DNA of 64,000 bases from Streptomyces camelliae (GCF_027625935.1 NZ_CP115300.1:7812001-7876000), one strand, 5' to 3'; numbered from the stretch's first letter, positions 1-8,004 are shown. The notes: a model not told the origin generated them from the letters alone. Translations and numbers: made by a program.

Positions 1-572
1 ACCACGACAACCGCGGCCACCAGCGGCAGCAGATAGTCGTCGACGTTCGGAACCGACGACCCCAGGCTGTACCCGGCGAGGACGAGGGCCTGTGACCACA
101 GCACGCCACTCACGGTCTGCCACAGGGTGAAGGTGCGGACAGGCACCCCCAGCGCACCGGCCACGGGATGCAACACCGTCCGCAGCAGTGGCACGAACCG
201 GCCGATGACCAGTGCCTTCCCGTAGCCGTACCGCGCGAGCAGCTCCTCGGCGCGGGCGGCCGCGGCCTTCACCCGGCGACTGGAGGTGCGCGCCAGCAGC
301 GCCCGGCCGCCCTGCCGCCCGATCAGATACCCGACCTGGCCGCCCGCCACCGCCCCGACGGCCGCGCACAGCAGCACCTGCCACAGCGCGAGCCGGGGCG
401 GCTGGTGCGCGCCGCCGGCGCACAGCACTCCGGCCGGGAACAGCAGGGTGTCGCCGGGCAGGAAGAAGCCGACCACCAGCAGACCGGACTCCGCGAAGAT
501 CACCACCAGGACGCCGAGCGCGCCGAAGGCGGCCAGCACCGAGGCGCTGTTCAACGGATTGACGGCGATCAC
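1..572 (-). CDS. DedA/VTT-family membrane protein, C-terminus cut by window edge
   Basis: The reverse strand reads as a hydrophobic protein beginning MIAVNPLNSASVLAAFG and carrying the DedA signature FFLPGDTLLFPAG, then a glycine-rich segment (VGYLIGRQGG) and GRFVPLLRTVLHPVAGA, the conserved arginine/proline motif of the SNARE-associated (VTT) domain. The GTG start at 572 has a strong upstream GGAGG. About 190 codons are visible; the last residues lie outside the window. DedA proteins are polytopic membrane proteins linked to lipid flipping and envelope homeostasis; the substrate here cannot be told. The family call is secure. Confidence 0.88.
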   Translation of the reverse strand, partial: MIAVNPLNSASVLAAFGALGVLVVIFAESGLLVVGFFLPGDTLLFPAGVLCAGGAHQPPRLALWQVLLCAAVGAVAGGQVGYLIGRQGGRALLARTSSRRVKAAAARAEELLARYGYGKALVIGRFVPLLRTVLHPVAGALGVPVRTFTLWQTVSGVLWSQALVLAGYSLGSSVPNVDDYLLPLVAAVVV

Positions 573-1072
573 CTGGGCGCGCCTCCTGGCCTACTCGCAG
601 CCTCGTCGCGGGCCGCTTGCTCACCAGGATCGCCCGCCCGGCAGAAAACCGCCCGCGTCCCTTCGGACGCGGGCGGTGTCTGCCCTCCTCTCCGGCTCCG
701 GTCAGCGCGTGACCGCCGCTCTCCGTGTGGCCGGACCCGGGTGTCTCGCCGGCGGCCGTCGCGCCGTCCGCGTGGACCGCGAACGCGGCCGTGCCGTGAA
801 GGAGACCTTCGGACCGGGCTCGGTGCCGCCGTCGCCGGGCTCGCCTCGACGCGGCGGACGCCTTCCCAGGCGCCGCCGAACTACGGCCACTCTCCTGCGC
901 GTTGCTGCGGCGCGGGCCGGGAGCCGCCGTCGTGCCGGGTCAGGAGGGGGACACCTTCGTCATCGACTCCGACGACCCCGCCGCGATGCTGGTGGACACC
1001 CCGCGCTGGAGCACCACGCCGGCCACGCGCCACGAGCCCTGACCCGCACCTTCGTCCATGCCCGCCGGGCGC
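573..1072. other. 500-bp gap without a recognised gene; holds a hairpin and a possible coding relic
   Basis: No ORF here resembles a known family. The plus strand from about 850 to 1041 has codon use that looks coding and ends in the acidic peptide GDTFVIDSDDPAAMLVDTP, but no convincing start or full-length frame precedes it, so it may be the 3' relic of a decayed gene. The strong hairpin at 648-677 lies in this gap. Confidence 0.4.
648..677 (-). terminator. Strong hairpin, likely rho-independent terminator for leftward transcription
   Basis: Perfect 13-bp inverted repeat ACCGCCCGCGTCC / GGACGCGGGCGGT around a 4-nt loop. On the minus strand the stem is followed by TTTTCTG, a short T tract. 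It would end transcripts coming from the lipoprotein gene at 1073-1999. Confidence 0.7.
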
Positions 1073-1999
1073 TCAGCCGACGTGCAAGGTGAGCGCCGCC
1101 GTGTGCAGCCGGCCGGCCGTCCGGAACTGCAGGAACAGCCGCCAGTTCCCCGACTGGGCGAACTCGGCGTGGAAGGTCAGCGTCGGCCCGCCGTGGTCGC
1201 CGTCGACCTTGCTCTCCGGGTGCAGATGCGCGAAGGCCAGGTCGCCCTGGTGGAACGCGGTCAGGTGGGCGTAGGTGTCCAGATAGGGCTGGAGGTCGGT
1301 GACCGGCTTGCCGTCCTTGGTGACGGTGGCGGTGAGCTGATGGGCCATGCCGGCCATCGGGGCGCCCTTGACGGTGATCGTGTAGCCGTCGACCGTCGTG
1401 GTGCCGGACGCCTTTGCCAACGGCGTGGTCATCGCCATGCCGGGCACCTTCACGGTCCGGCTGAGGACGAAGTCCTTGCCCTTGCCCGAGCCGCTGTCCG
1501 GGACGAAGGAGGCGTACAGCCGCCAGGTGCCCGGCTGCAGCGCGGCCAGCGGCGCGGTCCAGGTGCCGTCCGGGGCCATGGCCGGGTGCACGTGCTGGAA
1601 GCCGGAGAGGTCGGAGCGGATGGCGTAGAAGTGCATGCGCTCTGTCTGGTCGACGGCGAACGCGGTGACCGGCTTGCCGTCCGGACCGGTGACGGTGAAG
1701 CGGTAGCCGGTCGCCTTGCCTGCGGTGAGGGTCGCGGCGGAGGAGGCCATCCGATAGCCGTCCTTCGCGTCGGCCAGCCCGTTGCCGGTCGCGGCGCTGT
1801 TCATGCCGGGCATGTTCGACATGTCGCCGGACGACGCCGAGGAGGAGGGGGAGGGGGTGCCGCTGTGGTTCATGCCGGTCATGGAGCCGTTGTCGGTTCC
1901 GGAGCCGGATCCGGAACCGCATGCGGTCAGGGTGAGGGCGAGGGCCGCGGTGGCGGCCGCCGCGAGAGCGTGACGAGTCGTCCGGAGAGCCTTGTACAT
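1073..1999 (-). CDS. Secreted lipoprotein with Met/His-rich N-terminal region
   Basis: Predicted 308-aa lipoprotein. The chosen ATG at 1999 begins MYKALRTTRHALAAAA, a signal peptide ending in the lipobox LTAC. A Ser/Gly linker follows with methionine and histidine clusters (MTGMNHSG, GDMSNMPGMN) reminiscent of copper-binding Met motifs. The rest is beta-rich and repeats HVHP and HLHPES, each in a GDLAFAHLHP-like context, suggesting two related domains. An upstream in-frame start at 2095 exists but would put the signal peptide inside the protein. Downstream is the strong terminator; upstream on the same strand is a DUF6153 protein, also Met/His-rich, so a shared role in metal handling is plausible but inferred only. 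No enzymatic motif was recognised. Confidence 0.8.
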   Translation of the reverse strand: MYKALRTTRHALAAAATAALALTLTACGSGSGSGTDNGSMTGMNHSGTPSPSSSASSGDMSNMPGMNSAATGNGLADAKDGYRMASSAATLTAGKATGYRFTVTGPDGKPVTAFAVDQTERMHFYAIRSDLSGFQHVHPAMAPDGTWTAPLAALQPGTWRLYASFVPDSGSGKGKDFVLSRTVKVPGMAMTTPLAKASGTTTVDGYTITVKGAPMAGMAHQLTATVTKDGKPVTDLQPYLDTYAHLTAFHQGDLAFAHLHPESKVDGDHGGPTLTFHAEFAQSGNWRLFLQFRTAGRLHTAALTLHVG

Positions 2000-2096
2000 G
2001 GGTGTGTCTTTCCAGGTGGGCGCCGTGCTGCGGCGCGGGTGAACGTAGGTCCTGGCCGGGCCGCGGCGCTCGCCGCACCGGGGCCCGGGGGACACG

Positions 2097-2693
2097 TCAC
2101 GTCCGCGCGACGCACACCTGGAGCAGGAGGTCCCGTCCGCCGTCCGGCGGTCCCCGCCGCCGGGCCTCGCCGTACACCCGCCGGGCCCACGGGAGCAGGG
2201 CGGCGGCGGGCAGTGCGCAGGCGAGCGCGTTGAGCGGGGGCAGCGGGAACGTGGAGCGAGGGGTGGTGGCGAGGCACAGGGCGCCCCGCATGGACTCGGC
2301 GGGGTGCGCGCCTGCCTTGGCGGCCACCGCGCCGGGAGCGCCGGGGGTGTGCGCGGCGGGCGTCGACGGCATGACAGCCGCGTTCGCGGCCGTCGCGTCC
2401 GGCGCCGATCGCGTCACGGCCGTGTGCGTCACGGCCGTATGCGTTACTGCCCTGTGTGTCACGGCCGTATGCGTGAGTGCCGTGCGCGTCCCTGCCGTGC
2501 GCGTCACGTCCGCATGCGTCATGGCCGTATGCATGGGTGCCGTGTCCGGCATGGCCCCGTGGCACCCGCCGTCGGCCGCGGCCGGGCCGCCGTGCATCAG
2601 GAACAGCCCGAGCAGCACCGCGACCAGCACGCAGGGACGCACCAGCCGCCGGCGGGGGCCGGCTGCACCGGGGGCGGACTGCGGGGCAAGCAC
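2097..2693 (-). CDS. DUF6153-like protein with pentapeptide THTAV repeats
   Basis: Predicted 198 aa from a GTG start at 2693. It has a transmembrane or signal segment (about residues 17-40, ending LMHGGPAAADGGCHG) and a low-complexity middle of pentads of the THTAV type (about residues 55-94). After an Ala/Pro-rich stretch comes a second hydrophobic segment (PPLNALACALPAAALLPWA). The layout of HGG after a first helix and a C-terminal helix matches DUF6153 proteins of Streptomyces, whose function is unknown. It ends 97 bp before the lipoprotein start, so the two are probably co-transcribed. The start region lacks a strong ribosome-binding site. Confidence 0.72.
   Translation of the reverse strand: MLAPQSAPGAAGPRRRLVRPCVLVAVLLGLFLMHGGPAAADGGCHGAMPDTAPMHTAMTHADVTRTAGTRTALTHTAVTHRAVTHTAVTHTAVTRSAPDATAANAAVMPSTPAAHTPGAPGAVAAKAGAHPAESMRGALCLATTPRSTFPLPPLNALACALPAAALLPWARRVYGEARRRGPPDGGRDLLLQVCVART
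2412..2531 (-). repeat. 15-bp degenerate tandem repeat coding for THTAV pentads
   Basis: About eight 15-bp units, on the plus strand resembling GTCACGGCCGTATGC with scattered substitutions. The period is a multiple of three, so copy-number change keeps the DUF6153-like reading frame. Threonine, histidine and alanine dominate the encoded segment. Confidence 0.8.
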
Positions 2694-2699
2694 GGCATC

Positions 2700-3182
2700 A
2701 CCCTACCTGGGCCACTTCGCCGACACGCGGTACTGCTGCTCCGGTGTCCGCGGCCGTGGCCCGCACGGAGCGGACCCGCCGGGCCCGGACCCAGGCCGCG
2801 ACCGGCTCGGGCCGCCGTACCGTCAGCCGGCCGCTCTGCGCCGGCGCGGCCACGGCTGAGAGCGGGCAGGGCCTGCCACTGGAGCAGGGTGCGCGGCGAA
2901 GACGGCCGCGGCCGTCGTGCACACGAGACGGAAGGCGGCCGCCCGCGGGGCGAGTCCGACGAGCGGACCGAGCAGCATGCCGGCTGGTGGTAGACGTTGA
3001 AGACGGCGAACGCGTCGACACGCCGTTCACCGGCTCCGTGGCCAGGTAGGCGCGCACGGCGGGGTTGAACAGAGCGCCCGCGAAAACGGTCGCGGCGGAG
3101 GCGATGATCAGGGCGGGCAGGGAGTCGCCCCAGCCGAGCAGCCCGAAGCCGACCGTGCGCAGCAGGAAGCCCGCCCAGCCCT
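2700..3182 (-). pseudogene. MFS transporter remnant, multiple frameshifts
   Basis: Successive pieces in different minus-strand frames line up as one major-facilitator protein. GWAGFLLRTVGFGLLGWGDS and ALFNPAVRAYLATE (about 3180-3030) come first, then GERRVDAFAVFNVY (about 3028-2985), then AGMLLGPLVGLA and FRLVCTTAAAVFAA (about 2985-2900), then TLLQWQALP in a further frame. The order matches helices in the first half of an MFS sugar- or drug-type exporter. A TAG stop precedes the first piece, so the true N-terminus is gone. At least three frame changes make a functional product impossible. Confidence 0.8.
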
Positions 3183-3269
3183 ACGGGCACGTGAAGTGAC
3201 GAGCCGTCGCGGAGGTGCCGCAGCGTCACCGAGGCCGGGTGCATCGACTGGCCTGACCAGCCCGCGGCA

Positions 3270-3560
3270 GTGGCTGAAGCGCACGCTCGGTCGAGGGCCT
3301 TCGTCGTGGCCACCGCCGACGGCATCCGCAGTCTCCCGCCCGAGTTGCTGCGCAAGGGCCGGTGCGGCGAGGTGTTCTTCGCCGACCTGCCGGACGGCGT
3401 GGATCGCAAGGAGATCATCGAGCTCTCCTCCGGCCGCTGGCCGAAGGCCGACCTCGAGCCGGAGCAGGTGGACCGGTTCCTGCTCGACGCCTTCGCGAAC
3501 ACGGTGCCCTTGAGTCGCGTCAACCCCGAGCGGGCGCCACGCCGTTGCGGCGGATCGTCT
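3270..3560 (+). pseudogene. C-terminal remnant of a Ycf46/SpoVK-like AAA+ ATPase
   Basis: The plus frame reads AFVVATADGIRSLPPELLRKGR then GEVFFADLPDGVDRKEII, the sensor-1 and arginine-finger region of classical AAA+ ATPases, where the usual text is VATANDI..LPPELLRKGRFDE.FFVDLP. The end DAFANTVPLSRVNPER resembles the family C-terminus but follows too soon after the arginine-finger region, so an internal stretch is deleted. Walker A and B are absent. The fragment lies immediately upstream of the tRNA-like RNA gene; whether it was ever part of that locus is unknown. Confidence 0.75.
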
Positions 3561-3652
3561 TCATGGGCGCGTGACCACCACGGCCTGGCACCGCCCGGAG
3601 TGCGCCCTCCGGTCGCGGCCAACTGGCGTTCGAACGCAGGGGCGAGAGCCGC

Positions 3653-3658
3653 TATGAT
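3653..3658 (+). promoter_or_regulatory. -10 box TATGAT ahead of the tRNA-like RNA
   Basis: TATGAT is a near-consensus -10 element, unusual in this GC-rich context. A start about 7 nt downstream falls at 3664-3666, the first bases of the closing helix of the RNA at 3663-3744. The -35 region (TTCGAA at 3629-3634, 18-bp spacing) is only a weak match. Confidence 0.6.
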
Positions 3659-3662
3659 CTCC

Positions 3663-3744
3663 GCGGCAAGGCTGTAGCGCAGAGGTCGTCGCGCCCAAGC
3701 ATCGAGCTGGAGGACGTCGGTTCGAATCCGACCAGTCTTGCCGC
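3663..3744 (+). ncRNA. tRNA-like RNA with a 12-bp closing helix
   Basis: The T-arm is canonical: GTCGG, loop TTCGAAT, CCGAC (3716-3732). The D-arm is GCGC/GCGC around AGAGGTCGTC (3677-3694), with the conserved A14 and G18-G19 positions. The ends do not form a normal 7-bp acceptor stem: bases 3663-3674 pair with 3733-3744 over 12 bp, with one G-U. The middle arm (3695-3710) is a 5-bp stem with a bulged A and a 5-nt loop ATCGA, with no U33 and no normal anticodon loop. No CCA is encoded. It therefore looks like a tRNA mimic, not a decoding tRNA. It has its own -10 box and lies 105 bp before the LRR/ankyrin/MoxR/VWA operon. Structure by eye only. Confidence 0.65.
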
Positions 3745-3849
3745 CCTTGTCGTGGAGGAAAGTCGATTGGCGTCGGTTCGTCCTGGGCGGGCGGAGGGCG
3801 ATGCCGCCCTCGGCGAGCCGGGCACCGGCGATGGACCGGTGGAGTGGTG

Positions 3850-4983
3850 ATGACGCAGCCGACACCCGTACGCTGCCCCGCGATCGAGCACCCGGACATC
3901 CCGCTCAGCGATCCCACCGCGCTGGAGCCGCTGCTCGACCGGCTGCGGTCCGCCCAGCCGGTCGAGGCCGACGAGACCTTCCCGCTCGGCACCGTGCGCG
4001 CGGACGGGCGTATCGACCTGTGCAAGCAGGGCCTCGGACCGGCCGGCGCCGCCCGCCTGATGCCCGTGGCCGCCGCCTCCGCGCACGCCGCCCATGTCCT
4101 GCTCGGCACCAACGCCATCGGCGACGACGGCGCCCGCACGGTCGCCGACGCGCTCGTCGACGGCCACGGCCTGCACACGCTCTACCTCGGCTGCAACCGC
4201 ATCGGCCCCGAAGGTGTCACCGCGCTCGCCGACGCGCTGACCACCGACGGCACCGTCCGCGCCCTGTGGCTCAAGCGCAACCCGGTGGGCGACGACGGCG
4301 CCCGCGCGCTCGCCGCGCTGCTCCGCCGCACCACCACGCTGCGCACCCTCGACCTGGTCAACACCGGCCTGACCACCGACGGACTGCGGGCCCTGTGCGA
4401 CGCCCTCACCAGTCGGCCCAGCCCCGTGGAACGCCTCTTCCTCGGCGGCAACGGCCTGACCGCCGACGCCGCCCCGCTGCTGGCCGCGCTGATCCGCGAG
4501 GCGGGCGTGCGCGAGCTGTACCTTCCCGCCAACCACCTCGGCGACGAAGGCGCCGCGATCCTCGCCGCCGCGGCCGACCCCGCCCGGCCGGTGCGTCTCG
4601 GCCTGGGCGGCAACGGCATCGGCCCCGCCGGTGCCCGGGCCCTCGCCGGCTCCCTCGACGGGATCGAGGCACTCGACCTGGGCCGGCCACTGTCGGAACG
4701 CAGCCTCGGTGCCCCCGGCAACACCACCGGCGACGAAGGCGCCCACGCGCTGGCCGCCGCCCTGCCGGGCAGCCCGCTGCGCCGGCTGGAGCTGCGCCAC
4801 ACCGGCCTGACCGGCCGGGGCGCGAAGACACTGTTGGCGGCGGTGACCGACAACTCGCCCCTGGAGTACGTCGGTCTGGGGCCCGGCCTGCCCCGCAAGG
4901 TGAAGCGGTCCTTCAGCCGGCGGCTGCGGCCCCTCGGCAGGACGCATCCCGACCTGCGCGCGATAGGGAGTGTCTACCGTTGA
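3850..4983 (+). CDS. Leucine-rich-repeat protein (ribonuclease-inhibitor type)
   Basis: Predicted 377 aa with no signal peptide. From about residue 65 to 350 it is built of about 28-residue LRRs of the RI/NALP kind, for example LLGTNAIGDDGARTVADAL, LYLGCNRIGPEGVTALADAL and LYLPANHLGDEGAAIL, so a horseshoe-shaped protein-binding scaffold is expected. The ATG at 3850 was chosen because GGAG at 3841-3844 sits at good spacing; GTG codons at 3844 and 3847 are alternatives. Its TGA stop overlaps the TTG start of the ankyrin gene (TTGA), implying translational coupling. First gene of the four-gene operon. No catalytic domain is visible; a role as sensor or adaptor is inference. Confidence 0.85.
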   Translation: MTQPTPVRCPAIEHPDIPLSDPTALEPLLDRLRSAQPVEADETFPLGTVRADGRIDLCKQGLGPAGAARLMPVAAASAHAAHVLLGTNAIGDDGARTVADALVDGHGLHTLYLGCNRIGPEGVTALADALTTDGTVRALWLKRNPVGDDGARALAALLRRTTTLRTLDLVNTGLTTDGLRALCDALTSRPSPVERLFLGGNGLTADAAPLLAALIREAGVRELYLPANHLGDEGAAILAAAADPARPVRLGLGGNGIGPAGARALAGSLDGIEALDLGRPLSERSLGAPGNTTGDEGAHALAAALPGSPLRRLELRHTGLTGRGAKTLLAAVTDNSPLEYVGLGPGLPRKVKRSFSRRLRPLGRTHPDLRAIGSVYR

Positions 4984-6773
4984 GCGCTCGTGGTGAACTC
5001 CGCTGCTTCCCCCGGGACGAGGCGGCGAGCAGGCGCCGGATCCGCCGGTACGCGGTGCCCCGCTGGATGATCGAGCGTGCGACCGCCTGCCGTCTGGCCG
5101 GTGACTGGCAGGGGGCCTGCGCGGCGGCGAACGTCGACGTCACCTTCGATCTGTCCGATGTCGCCGAGCACTGCGGCGACGACGTCGCCGCGGCCCTGGT
5201 GGACGACCTCCGTCATGTCGCCCCCGACCTGCTGCGCTGGCACCTGCCGCGCATACTCGGCGGGCGGACCACGCTCGCCACGCAGACGACGGTCGTCCTC
5301 GCGCGCTACCGCCCGAAGGCACCGGGCGAGGGCCGCCTGGCCACGCCGTATCTGCACGTCACCACTCCCGCGATGGTCGACGGCCCGCAGCGGATCGCCC
5401 TGCGGTTCAGCACGGTCGAGAGCGAGCAGACCGCGGGCGTCTTCGGGCAGTTCACGCAGGACTGGCGGTCCGCGCGGCACCTGTGGGACGCACGGCACGC
5501 GGCCGAGCTGCGCGAACGATGCGGTGGCGGCGCGGACCGGCCGCCGTTCTTCCACGCCGACGCCACCCCGCGCGGCACGGACGAGCTGCCGACGGCCGAC
5601 CCCGGCGACGGCGACCCGGCGGCGCGGGCCGAGTGGGCCACGCTGCTGCACCAAAGGGGCGAGACACAGGCCGCCTTCGCCGCCGCCGGCATCGAGCTGG
5701 ACCTGACACCCCCGCCGAAATCGGGCTGGCACCAGGCGGACCCGGAGCAGCTCCTGAGGGGGCTCGCCCTCGACCACACCCGCCTGGAGCCGGAAGTCCG
5801 CCGGCAGCTGGCCGAGGGCGGCGGTGACCGCCTCCTCATCGGCGCGCACTGGCGGACCCTCATCCTGCTGGAGCCGAGGGACGCCGGCGGGCTTCGGGTG
5901 CGAGCCGTCGACCGGGACGACGTCAAGGGCGAGCCCTTCCTCGCCGAGGCCTTGTGGCGCAGGCTTCCCGACCTCGACCTGATGCGTGCCGGAGGCGTTG
6001 CGGCGCAGGATCTGCATCCGCTCGTCCGCGAGGCGCTGTTCCCCGCCCTCCAGGTCCCGCAGGGCCCGGTCGGCCCGCCCGGACCGGCGGTTCCGCCGCC
6101 CGTGCGGGTCCGGTGCCGCGGGGAGTGGCACGAGGTGGCCTTCCGGCCCGGCAACCTGCTGCGCATGCCGCACAGCGACGAGGAACAGCAGCGCGAACGC
6201 GCCATGCGCGCCTTCGGCGGTGCCGTCGCGGGGTGCTTCGCCGTGGAACAGACGTGGATGTCCGGCGAAGGCCGCCTGCCCAAGGCGCTGCGGGCCGGGC
6301 GCCAGGAACTGTTCCTGCGCGCCCAGCACGGTGACACCCCCGGCGTGCTGGAGCTTCTGGACGCCGGTGTCGATCCCCGGGTACGGGACGCCTCCGGGCG
6401 CACCCTGCTGCACGTACTGAACCTCCTCGACCACGAGACGCTGCTGCCCCGGCTGCTGGCGGAGGGACTCGATCTGGAGGCCCGCGACCGGCGGGAGCGC
6501 ACCCCGCTGTTCGTGGCGGTCAACGACCTGGGTTCGAAGGCGCTGGTGGAGGCGCTCGTCGCCGCCGGTGCACGGCTCGACGTGACCGACCAGGACGAAC
6601 TGTCCCTGGCCCAGCTCGTGCGCCGATACAAGCGGCCCGACCTGGCCTTCCTCCGGGAACGCGTCGAGGCGGAGCATCCGGGCGTCGGCGCCGAGTGGTG
6701 GGACGAGTACCTGGACGAGCAGGAGCAGTACGCCGAGGACGACGCCGACGACGAGGAAGAGCTGTCCCTTTGA
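4980..6773 (+). CDS. Large protein with C-terminal ankyrin repeats
   Basis: Predicted 597 aa from a TTG at 4980 that overlaps the stop of the LRR gene. The same frame is open far upstream, but that part is the shadow of the LRR gene. Residues 1-430 contain no domain I recognise. They may hold two related halves: AACRLAGDWQGACAAANVDV near the N-terminus and HQRGETQAAFAAAGIELDL near residue 230 look like repeats of one motif. About residues 440-550 form ankyrin repeats (AQHGDTPGVLELLDAGVDPR, LLAEGLDLEARDRRERTPLF, LVAAGARLDVTDQD). The tail is very acidic (EDDADDEEELSL). It overlaps the next gene by TTGA again. Probably a cytoplasmic interaction platform; the N-terminal activity is unknown. Confidence 0.8.
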   Translation: MSARGELRCFPRDEAASRRRIRRYAVPRWMIERATACRLAGDWQGACAAANVDVTFDLSDVAEHCGDDVAAALVDDLRHVAPDLLRWHLPRILGGRTTLATQTTVVLARYRPKAPGEGRLATPYLHVTTPAMVDGPQRIALRFSTVESEQTAGVFGQFTQDWRSARHLWDARHAAELRERCGGGADRPPFFHADATPRGTDELPTADPGDGDPAARAEWATLLHQRGETQAAFAAAGIELDLTPPPKSGWHQADPEQLLRGLALDHTRLEPEVRRQLAEGGGDRLLIGAHWRTLILLEPRDAGGLRVRAVDRDDVKGEPFLAEALWRRLPDLDLMRAGGVAAQDLHPLVREALFPALQVPQGPVGPPGPAVPPPVRVRCRGEWHEVAFRPGNLLRMPHSDEEQQRERAMRAFGGAVAGCFAVEQTWMSGEGRLPKALRAGRQELFLRAQHGDTPGVLELLDAGVDPRVRDASGRTLLHVLNLLDHETLLPRLLAEGLDLEARDRRERTPLFVAVNDLGSKALVEALVAAGARLDVTDQDELSLAQLVRRYKRPDLAFLRERVEAEHPGVGAEWWDEYLDEQEQYAEDDADDEEELSL

Positions 6774-7993
6774 GCACCGACCGCACCGACCGCACCGCAG
6801 CCCCCACCGCGCCGGCCGGCCCGCTGGCGGCCGCGGACGACCTCAACCGCAGGCTGCGGACGCACCGGACCGAATCCGCCGCGAACCCGCAGCTGGAGGC
6901 GCTCGCCCTCGCCGTGACCGCCAATCAGCCCGTGCTGCTGTGGGGCGAGCCCGGCATCGGCAAGTCGGCCGCCCTGGAGCAGCTCGCCGCCGGGCTGGGC
7001 CTGCCACTGGAAACCGTCATCGCCAGCGTGCACGAGCCGTCCGACTTCGCCGGCCTGCCCGTCGTCGGTGACGACCCGGCCGTGACCGGGGTGCCGATGG
7101 CCCCGCCGGACTGGGCGGTCCGCCTCGCCCGGGCCGGGCAGGGCCTGCTCTTCTTCGACGAGCTGTCCTCCGCACCGCCGGCCGTGCAGGCGGCGCTGCT
7201 GCGGGTGGTGCTCGAACGGCGGGTCGGCAGCCTGGTCCTGCCGGAGGCGGTGCGGATCGTCGCCGCCGCCAACCCGCCGTCCAGCGCGGCGGACGGCTGG
7301 CATCTCAGCCCGCCGCTCGCCAACCGCTTCGTGCACCTCGCGTGGACCCACGACCCCCGGACGGTCGCCCGCGGCATGGCCGGCACCTGGCCCGAGGTGA
7401 CCGTGCCCGTCGTCGCCGCCGCCAAGGTGCCCGGTGCGGTCGCACGGGCCCGCGGCGCGATCTCCGGCTTCCTCACGGCCCGGCCCGGCCTGGTCCACCA
7501 CATCCCCGGCGACGCCGAGAGCCGGGGCCGGTCCTGGCCGTCCCCCCGGACCTGGGAGATGGCACTCCGGCTGCTCGCCACCGGATACGCCGCCGGCGCC
7601 GGCCGCGAGGCGCTGGCCGCCGCGCTCACCGGCGCCGTCGGGGACGGCGCGGGCATCGAGCTGCTGTCCTACCTCGAACACCTCGATCTGCCCGACCCCG
7701 ACCGGGTCCTCGCCGACCCGGACGCCTTCGCCCTGCCCGACCGCGGCGACCGGCAGCTGGCGTTCCTCATCGCCGTGGTCGCCGCCATCCAGAGCGACCT
7801 CACCCGGCCCCGGTGGGAGGCCGGCTGGGCGGTGCTGGCGAAGGCCGTGGACGCGGGCGTACCGGACGTGGCCGCCCGGGCCGCCACCGACCTCGCGGCG
7901 ATGCGGCACCTCAACTGGCCCGTACCGCCCGGCATCGACGGGTTCCTCGACCTGCTGCAGATGTCCGGGGCGCTGCCCGGCGGCAGCAGGTGA
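6770..7993 (+). CDS. MoxR-type AAA+ ATPase
   Basis: Predicted 407 aa from a TTG at 6770 overlapping the ankyrin gene stop. Walker A is GEPGIGKS (about residues 60-67), Walker B is LLFFDE (about 126-131), and sensor-1 lies in RIVAAANPPSSAADGW. The SAPPAVQAALLRVVLERRVG stretch matches MoxR AAA+ proteins. Such ATPases usually act as hexameric remodellers working with a von Willebrand A partner, as in RavA-ViaA or NorQ-NorD, and the next gene encodes exactly such a protein. The C-terminal third is a helical lid. The ATPase call is secure; the substrate is unknown. Confidence 0.88.
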   Translation: MSTDRTDRTAAPTAPAGPLAAADDLNRRLRTHRTESAANPQLEALALAVTANQPVLLWGEPGIGKSAALEQLAAGLGLPLETVIASVHEPSDFAGLPVVGDDPAVTGVPMAPPDWAVRLARAGQGLLFFDELSSAPPAVQAALLRVVLERRVGSLVLPEAVRIVAAANPPSSAADGWHLSPPLANRFVHLAWTHDPRTVARGMAGTWPEVTVPVVAAAKVPGAVARARGAISGFLTARPGLVHHIPGDAESRGRSWPSPRTWEMALRLLATGYAAGAGREALAAALTGAVGDGAGIELLSYLEHLDLPDPDRVLADPDAFALPDRGDRQLAFLIAVVAAIQSDLTRPRWEAGWAVLAKAVDAGVPDVAARAATDLAAMRHLNWPVPPGIDGFLDLLQMSGALPGGSR

Positions 7994-8004
7994 CAGGGGC
8001 GCGG

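Noticed and set aside
3668..3740. A normal decoding tRNA gene of 73 nt.
   Set aside because: The anticodon arm is bulged with a 5-nt loop and no U33, and the end helix extends to 12 bp.
3738..4979. An upstream extension of the ankyrin protein frame.
   Set aside because: The extension is Arg/Pro-rich shadow sequence of the LRR gene; the TTG at 4980 fits operon structure and coding bias.
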